In this document: piece by piece, positions 22,178 through 28,500 of the stretch
Layout of the letters: every line of letters begins with the position of its first letter
Position numbering within the stretch: position 1 is the first letter of the stretch
Notes under the pieces: generated by a model
The model's input: the letters and a program-made list of their open reading frames with translations, nothing else
The model's database searches: none
Told to the model about the DNA's origin: nothing
Position numbers and translations under genes: made by a program
Source of the DNA: G020354945 sp964570585
Lineage (GTDB): Bacteria > Omnitrophota > Gorgyraeia > JABMRG01 > JAFGKX01
DNA: 31,401 nucleotides
Assembly (NCBI GenBank): GCA_964570585.1
Contig: CAZMYR010000018.1
Coordinates: forward strand, 1-31,401
Reading direction: 5' to 3'

Positions 22178-23389
22178 CTATGTACTTTTTAGCTGTGATT
22201 TTTCTTTAGCGTGTATACGAGCGGCCTTATGGCTTTGAATAAATTCACCTGTAGCTAAGGCGGCGCAAAGTGAAATTTCACCTGCTAGTAATGCAGCAGC
22301 TATAACTTCTGCGAATTTCTTCACTTTATCAGCACCATAGCAGCCCATAATTTGCAGACATTCTTTCTGTGTGCCTAAACTTGTTCCTCCACCTATTGTA
22401 CCAACAGTAAGTGCTGGAATCTTGAGCGAAGCATATAAATCACCTTCCTTTGTAACCTCACACATACTTATACCGACAGCAGCGTGTGCTACTTGTGCCG
22501 CATCCTGACCACATGCTATAAAAATGGCAGTTAGAGCATTTGCATATTGTGCATTTATGGCAGTAACTCCTGCCTGGAAGCAGCCTAATGCTGATGAATA
22601 CCAGAACTCGTACATTTCCTCTGGGGTTGTGTTTAAATAACGGCTTATAATTTTACGCGGTATGGTTGCATCAACTGCGACTTCTTTCCCATAGGACTGA
22701 ATAAAATTAAACCATGATGGTTTTTTATCGGAGGAAAGATTTGATCTTAAAAAATATTTTTCAGCTTTCGTTTCCTCTAAAATATATTTGCATGCTTCAT
22801 CAACTGCCATATTTATCATATTAAGTCCCATAGCATCGCCGGTGGTGAAAATAAATTTTAAAAAAGCCCTTCTCCCAATAGGATAGCATTCAATATCTAT
22901 AAGTTTGCCATACCGAGTAGTAGATTCGGCCTTTTCTTTAACCTTGGGTATGTTTTCTTTCACCCATTTTATAAAATTATCAACCGCTGTGATGTCTTTA
23001 AGTAAAAACACAGGCGATATATGCGTTTTATCTGCTTTTATAATGGCGTTGGCTCCTCCGGAATGAGTTAATACTAACATGCCGCGTTGATAACTCTCAA
23101 GCATAACCGCTTCAGTGGTAGCAAAAGGAATATAAAAAATTCCTTTAGCATATTGACCATTAACTTTTATAGGTCCTGCTATACCTAAAGGTACTTGAGT
23201 CACACCAATAAAATTCTCTATATTGCCTTTTGTATCTTCTGGTGCAATAGAGTAACTGGCAATGTGTTTAAATTCTACGCCGGTTTGTTTGCTTAGCCAT
23301 TGCCGGCGCTGTTTAACAAATTCTTCTAAATGGCTTTTGGTTCCATATCTTGGAACCATATCTTGTTTAGTTAATGTAACTAACCCCAT
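22178..23389 (-). CDS. HMG-CoA reductase, class I-like
   Basis: The enzyme reduces HMG-CoA to mevalonate with two NAD(P)H, the committed step of the mevalonate pathway. All four catalytic residues are readable: Glu93 in FATTEAVMLES, Lys in SSDKKPSWF, Asp in CGQDAAQVAHAA and the C-terminal His in FIQSHKAAR. Other signatures are ENFIGVTQVPLGIAGPIKVNG, TTGDAMGLNMINMA and GTIGGGTSLGTQ. The 403-residue length and motif wording suit the soluble class I form found in archaea and some bacteria, rather than the class II form. A GAGGAG ribosome site precedes the ATG. It lies between a response regulator and a histidine kinase; no other mevalonate gene is in the window. Confidence 0.95.
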   Translation of the reverse strand: MGLVTLTKQDMVPRYGTKSHLEEFVKQRRQWLSKQTGVEFKHIASYSIAPEDTKGNIENFIGVTQVPLGIAGPIKVNGQYAKGIFYIPFATTEAVMLESYQRGMLVLTHSGGANAIIKADKTHISPVFLLKDITAVDNFIKWVKENIPKVKEKAESTTRYGKLIDIECYPIGRRAFLKFIFTTGDAMGLNMINMAVDEACKYILEETKAEKYFLRSNLSSDKKPSWFNFIQSYGKEVAVDATIPRKIISRYLNTTPEEMYEFWYSSALGCFQAGVTAINAQYANALTAIFIACGQDAAQVAHAAVGISMCEVTKEGDLYASLKIPALTVGTIGGGTSLGTQKECLQIMGCYGADKVKKFAEVIAAALLAGEISLCAALATGEFIQSHKAARIHAKEKSQLKST

Positions 23390-23419
23390 AAAAATTCTCC
23401 TCTCTTTATATATAATTTT

Positions 23420-24367
23420 TTATTTTATCTTTTTTACTAAATTATGCTTAAAACAGATTCGCCAGATCATCTTGTTTAAGCGTTCAGCATTTTCTTTATC
23501 CTTTTCTGTTTCTTCTTCGTGGCTATACGCGTCTACATCTCCTAACCAGACACTTGAATCATCTACAAGGCCTTTTAAACCATGAGAATTTATATCTCGC
23601 TGAGTACCATGTACAATTATACCTTTTGGAGCATATTTTGATCTCATTATTTTATCTATTAAATCAGCTGTTGAGACAGATTCGCTGCCCATACGGTCTT
23701 CTTTAGGTACATTTGTAGCGCATATTACAATGTCTGGTCGCAAGCCCACTAAAGCCCTCATAGCCTCTTTTTGATCATATACTACCTCATATTCATATTC
23801 GCCATACGCCTCAACCAATGGTTTGGCTCCCCTTCCTTCTTTACCAAACACAACAGGCTCATCCTTATCGCTTATAGGCAAAAGAAATGGCATCCAGAAC
23901 TCTCTTTCAATAAAAAGTATTTTAGCTTTTGGTATAACGTCGTCTCTTTTTTTAATATCATCCAAAGCAAGAGGGGCAACTGTTGTATTCTCTTGCTCTT
24001 CTGCTTCTAAAACTTTTTTAAGCCTTGATGCGATTTCATTAAACACAAGGGGCTTTGGAAAAAAGCCATCAACACCAAGATTTGCCACTGTACCTTTAAC
24101 CTGGGTATCATAACTTGTTATTATTAATACCTTCATAGAGGGGTATTTTTTACGGATTATTTCTAATATTTGCGCACCTTTTATTCCCGGAAGCTGCATA
24201 TCAAGTAAAACTGCATCTGGCTTTTTTGCTTCTAAAAGTTTTAAAGCTTCTTCGCCAGTTGGCGCTACATATAACTCATATCTGGCGGACGTTGAGATAT
24301 AACCTCTCAACGTATTTATTAAGCTTTGTTCATCTTCTACTATAAGAACTTTTTTTATGTTTGCCAT
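23420..24367 (-). CDS. Response regulator: receiver plus degenerate receiver-like domain
   Basis: I start at ATG 24367, with GGGAG about eight bases before it, giving 315 residues. Residues 1-120 form a normal receiver: acidic pair E11/D12, phospho-acceptor Asp56 in AVLLDMQLP, Thr/Ser in LIITS and Lys105 in FFPKP. Residues 148-290 resemble a second receiver: KILFIE, YEVVYDQKEAMRALVGLRPDIVICATNVP and PKGIIVHGT follow the strand/helix pattern, but the phospho-Asp position is Ala217. No DNA-binding domain is seen, so output may be by protein contact. The likely partner is the kinase encoded two genes downstream. It overlaps the HTH gene by 38 bases. Confidence 0.9.
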   Translation of the reverse strand: MANIKKVLIVEDEQSLINTLRGYISTSARYELYVAPTGEEALKLLEAKKPDAVLLDMQLPGIKGAQILEIIRKKYPSMKVLIITSYDTQVKGTVANLGVDGFFPKPLVFNEIASRLKKVLEAEEQENTTVAPLALDDIKKRDDVIPKAKILFIEREFWMPFLLPISDKDEPVVFGKEGRGAKPLVEAYGEYEYEVVYDQKEAMRALVGLRPDIVICATNVPKEDRMGSESVSTADLIDKIMRSKYAPKGIIVHGTQRDINSHGLKGLVDDSSVWLGDVDAYSHEEETEKDKENAERLNKMIWRICFKHNLVKKIK

Positions 24368-24581
24368 ATACCAACTCCCATTGTTTTGTTTTTTTCTTTT
24401 TAGCATAAAATGATTTCATCTGTTTTTTTAAGTGATTTTTTAGCTCATCCTTATCAAATTTCCATAGACGACCTACCTTTAAGGCTGGTATCTTACCGGT
24501 TCTAGCGTAAAGATAAAGTGTTGGTACGGCTATACCTAAATATTTACGCGCCTCGTCAAAGCTTATAAGCCTTTCTGACAT
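24330..24581 (-). CDS. Excisionase-type (MerR-like) HTH DNA-binding protein
   Basis: The 83-residue protein starts MSERLISFDEARKYLGIAVPTLYLYARTGKIPALKVGRLWKF, the winged helix-turn-helix of the excisionase/BldC-like HTH_17 family, in which YLG-S/P-TLY-R-G-IPA-KVGR-W is the standard pattern. A basic Lys-rich tail follows. An AGAGGA ribosome site lies upstream. As first gene of the operon it may bind the palindrome at 24627-24641 just upstream and regulate the response regulator, HMG-CoA reductase and kinase genes; that is inference. No integrase is nearby, so a phage excision role is unlikely. It overlaps the response-regulator start. Confidence 0.88.
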   Translation of the reverse strand: MSERLISFDEARKYLGIAVPTLYLYARTGKIPALKVGRLWKFDKDELKNHLKKQMKSFYAKKKKTKQWELVYGKHKKSSYSRR

Positions 24582-24626
24582 TATTATCCTCTTGTTTTAT
24601 TAGTTGATATTATTGCATAATAACAG

Positions 24627-24641
24627 GTAAGTATAACTTAC
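24627..24641. promoter_or_regulatory. Palindrome, possible operator of the HTH operon
   Basis: GTAAGTATAACTTAC has perfect six-base arms around a three-base centre, 46 bases upstream of the HTH gene. On the minus strand its centre contains TATACT, a possible -10 element, but no matching -35 at normal spacing is clear. A dimeric regulator bound here would block such a promoter. Confidence 0.5.
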
Positions 24642-24975
24642 ACCAAAAATCTATGCCGGTCAATGATAAAAATAATTTTTTTATAAAGAAGTCATAACTG
24701 GAATAAAAAAAACAGAGTTATGGAGCAAAGCAGGAAAGAGCACATCCCCATCCTCACTCCCACCTCTAATACCCTCCCCCTTTCTTAAAATCGAACCATT
24801 CTTCCATAGGGCAAAATTTTGGGCGAGGGCAAAATTTTGCCTTTGTCTGTAGAGCACAGCATGCGCATTGAAAGCTCGGCAAGCGGATGAGCCTCCCACT
24901 ATATCATAGCAAGAGGCGAATACGCAGCGAACGAGACCCTGATACTTTAGTTGTATCTATGCTTCCCCTACTCTG

Positions 24976-25034
24976 TCTCGGACGCACACGGCAGCAGGCT
25001 GAGTGCGGGCAGCCTGCTGCCGTGTTTGCCGAGA
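24976..25034. repeat. Strong G/C-rich hairpin
   Basis: Sixteen-base perfect arms (24986-25001 starting ACACGGCAGC, and 25010-25025) surround an eight-base loop. After a short internal bulge, six more pairs (TCTCGG with CCGAGA) extend the stem outward. No T-tract follows. It is the most stable-looking structure of the gene-free region. Confidence 0.8.
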
Positions 25035-25125
25035 GGGTATGGGGGATTTTTGACGCTGTGAGTTTGGCATACGCCGAAGCCTTATGCTGGAGTGGGTTAT
25101 GTAAAGGTCGGCATCCTGGAGCTGT

Positions 25126-25240
25126 TTATTAGGTGTGCCGTTCAGGTGCGCTGTTACTTTATATGCTTATGTTTCGATTTTGTTCTTGTGCGGGGTATAT
25201 GCAGATGGGCTGCCGAGTACAACGGGGGGGTATTCTGTAA
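25126..25240. repeat. Segment related to the 19.85-19.97 kb repeat region
   Basis: It begins with a lone hairpin of the array's second type (GGTGTGCC, loop GTTCA, GGTGCGCT, then GTTAC). It continues with sequence alignable by eye to the minus strand of 19970-19850: shared blocks are GCGCTGTTACTTT, ATGCTTATGT, GATTTT and a GGGCTG...GGTATT end, with small indels. Both copies can encode a hydrophobic signal-like stretch, but in this copy the frame soon ends. It is probably a remnant of a duplicated gene start. Confidence 0.6.
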
Positions 25241-25244
25241 TTAT

Positions 25245-25574
25245 TCATTTAATAAAAAAACCTTTTGTTTTTCGCCTCAGAAAATAAAATAAAAGCAACG
25301 AATAAAAGACTAGGCCGGGTAATAATTTAACTCTTCCTGGCATAAAAGTAATAAAGGCAAAGCAATCAAACAAAATAAAGATTGTAGATATTATTACGAG
25401 CATTTTGCGAGCCCAATTTTTTATATTATATATTCCTATACTCGCGGTTAATAAATAAATACCAACAAATATGCTGACAACTTTACTAACAATTTCAACA
25501 TTTGTTATAAATAAATAAAGATAATATAGTGATACTAAAAAAATAAACACTCCAACTAGTTTTATTGCCTTCAT
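25245..25574 (-). CDS. Small multi-pass membrane protein, possible Rhs-linked immunity gene
   Basis: The 109-residue protein has about three to four membrane helices (LVGVFIFLVSLYYLYLFI, VVSIFVGIYLLTASIGIY, MLVIISTIFILFDCFAFITF, LLPGLVFYSLLLFYFL) with short basic loops and a Lys/Arg-rich end. I do not recognise a family. AAGGAG lies about 12 bases before the ATG, and the gene starts 25 bases after the Rhs protein stop, so the two are probably cotranscribed. In polymorphic toxin systems a small gene directly after an Rhs toxin often encodes immunity, and membrane immunity proteins exist for membrane-acting toxins. That role is only a hypothesis here. Confidence 0.7.
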   Translation of the reverse strand: MKAIKLVGVFIFLVSLYYLYLFITNVEIVSKVVSIFVGIYLLTASIGIYNIKNWARKMLVIISTIFILFDCFAFITFMPGRVKLLPGLVFYSLLLFYFLRRKTKGFFIK

Positions 25575-25599
25575 TACGCCTCAGCTCCTTTTGAAATAG

Positions 25600-28500
25600 T
25601 TACCCTCTATAACCATACCCATTTAGTATTTTTCTTCTTTGTTGTTCTCTAATATATTCTGCCCAGTTTTCCGCTAGTTCTGGGTCCAAAGTAAATCCTC
25701 CAGGCTTAACTGCCCCTTTAGCGCCTATTACAGATTTGATAAATCGACCGGTTTTACTTTTATAGAATTGATCCATTCTAGCAATATATTCTCTATATTT
25801 TTCTATGGCATTAGTAAAGCTAACCTTAAGGCCATTTTTCATTCTTTCAAGAACGCTTCTATTGTGCGCCTGTGTATCAGCACCATGCATAAAGCCTTGC
25901 CATCCAGCAGTATAACTATACCCTGCTGCAAAACCTATGCCAGCACCTATAGCTGCACCTCGCAGGGCATAGCTAAAAGCATCATCCCAATCTCTAGCGC
26001 CTCCGGCATATCCTTCTATTAAACCCATGCCAAAGCCTCCAATAGCAAACTCACCCGCTGTTATAAGGCCTCCTTCAAATGCTGATATTTTTACTCCTGC
26101 ATACGCAGTACCAAGCATATAATCCTTAAATCCCATTGAGAGTCCACCAGTCATTCCCCCAGCTATAGTGCCAAAAAGTACACCTTGACCTACATCACCG
26201 CCTTGCTGAAAAGCTGATATGCCACCTGCAGTTGCACCAATAAATTCTCCATAGAAAAATGGAGCTGCAGCTACCGGATTTATAGTGGCAAGGAATAAGG
26301 TGGAAACTATTATAGCCGCGGATACAACATATTCCCAGCTATCTTCAAAGAAATCTTCTACCTTATGCCATAGTTTACTTAGCCAACTATGGCCAGTGGG
26401 GTCAATATATTTAACAGGGTTATTCCTTGCATAGGCGTAGCGGTTGAAATCTTGTGGGTCGTACGGATGTTGTATTATTGTATCAGGCGTAATGAATCTG
26501 CCAAGTTGTGGGTCGTAGTATCTAGCCCCAAAATAATAAAGCATTGCTGAAGAATCCCAGGTTTTACCAGTAAAGCGTTTATCTGTGGAGTAGTCGCCAG
26601 TGTTGCGGGAAACTCCACCGTAGGGAGTATATTCGAGGATATTTACAACTTCTGCGGCTTCATCTGTAATAACGTTGCTTGAGCCGATATGGTCTTGATG
26701 ATAATAATATGTATGGACACCTTCGGTGGTATCTTCAATTGAGCATATGCGGGTATTGCCCATAAAGATGTGTTTTGTGATTATATCGGCAGGCTCGCCT
26801 GGAATGCCTTCTAATTCAAAGGAAGAGCTGATATATATGTTTGCTTTATCATTGGTTTGACGGATGACTCTACCACTGTCGCCGTCATAGGTGTAGATGG
26901 CTTCTACTTTAGGTAAAGGAATATTCCATATTTGGTCTGAATTTATATGAACCCAGTATGCTTTTCCTTTCTTTAGTGTTGGTGGATTATATGTATAGCC
27001 GGTTCCATTATATTCAGCTACTTTATCGTATGTAATTCCTTCTAAGGCTTCAGCAGTATCAATGTCAAAATCTGTAGGCGCATTTATTAAGTTCCAGCCG
27101 GTCTTTAAATCTCTGGTTCTTTGAGTTAATGGGAAGTTTCCTGTAATATCAAGGGCGCAGTTTTGGGTTACATAAATAAGATAGCCTTCACCGTAACTTA
27201 CTGTATTAAATTGATTAAATTTATCATTTCCGACATAATGTTTCCATTTGCCTTCGGATGTCACGTATTTTGAGACTTGCTCATATTTGCCTTCTATCGA
27301 GGATAAGACATTCTGGAGGTTACTATCAGAAACAATTCCAGGGATACTAAAGAAATTCCAGCCAGTAGTTAAATCTATTGATATATCAAACATCCTGCCG
27401 CCTTTTTGGGCGGTGACTTTGGTTAATCTATTTTCTGTATCATATTCAAAGGCGGTAGAGCCTTTTTGTATCATATTGCCGTTGTGGTCGTAGGATATTT
27501 CATAGCGTGCACTATTAAGCGTGTAGGCGGTAACAGCATGCGGGCCAGCAGTACCGCCATACTCCATTGCTATATCGCCCTTCTGTAGCATATTTCCAAT
27601 GGAGTCGTATTGATAATTTATCTGTCCATAACTTGCACCATTTGCATATATGAGTCGGTTTATATCATCGTATTCAAAATGTTGGGTATTGGTATATTTA
27701 GAATCTAAAATCGAAGTGACGTTACCTATCAGGTCAAAGTTATAGGATAATTCCTGAATAGTTGCAAGTGAGGGGTTAAGAGTTTTAAGATGTTCGAGAC
27801 GGAAATTATAAGGATCATATTCGTAATCGGTAGAAGCACCGTTTCCATATACAACACGTTCTATCTGGCCGTTTGCATTATATTCGACGGATGAGACATA
27901 AACTGCACCGCCTGAACCTGTAATTGTTTTAATGCCACCTTGTTTGTTATAGGTATAACTTATAATAGCATTATCAGGATATTTAACTGTAATCAACCTG
28001 TCTAAGCTATCAAAAGTCCTTTCTACTGTATATGGAGTGGCATTAATAGTTTTTACTGTTTTTATCTCGCGGCCAAGAATATCATAGAAGAATTCAGTTG
28101 TCCCGCTTGAATCAATAACTTGCGATAACCTGCCTACGGCATTGCTGCCTTGGTCATATACATAAGTTACACCTGTTGATTTTGATATAAGCCGATTTAG
28201 CACATCATATTCAAAATTGATTGTTTGGTTTTTAGCATCAGTTTGAGAAATGAGGTTTCCGACTTTATCATAGGTGTAGGTCCAGGACTTTCCGGCAAAG
28301 CCGCCCATATCCGGATCGGCCATAGAGATTTTTCTTCCTAAGGTGTCATAATCTATATGGGTACGGTTTCTTGGGGAGGCGCTGTCATAGGTATCTGTTA
28401 AATTCCCTAAGACGTCATAAACATAATTTGTGACACTACCATCGGCCTCCTGTACTTCTGTTAATCTTCCGTAGGCATCTTTTGTTTGTTTTGTCCTTTG

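Larger units (their letters stand above)
24642..25244. other. Gene-free region with repeats
   Basis: About 600 bases without a convincing gene. Short frames here have no ribosome site or recognisable protein. The region holds two direct copies of GGGCAAAATTTTG (24809-24821, 24827-24839; the second is part of the palindrome GGCAAAATTTTGCC), a weak hairpin around 24692-24716, a strong hairpin at 24976-25034 and a segment related to the hairpin array (25126-25240). It may be decayed intergenic or gene-remnant DNA, or contain a structured RNA. Confidence 0.7.

Noticed and set aside
24330..24581. Phage or integrative-element excisionase
   Set aside because: No integrase, attachment repeats or phage genes nearby; the gene heads a regulatory operon, and the family also contains ordinary transcription regulators.
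24681..25292. Short frames in the gene-free region (24681-24899, 24887-25132, 25092-25292)
   Set aside because: No ribosome sites, odd composition, and they read across hairpins and direct repeats; no recognisable protein.
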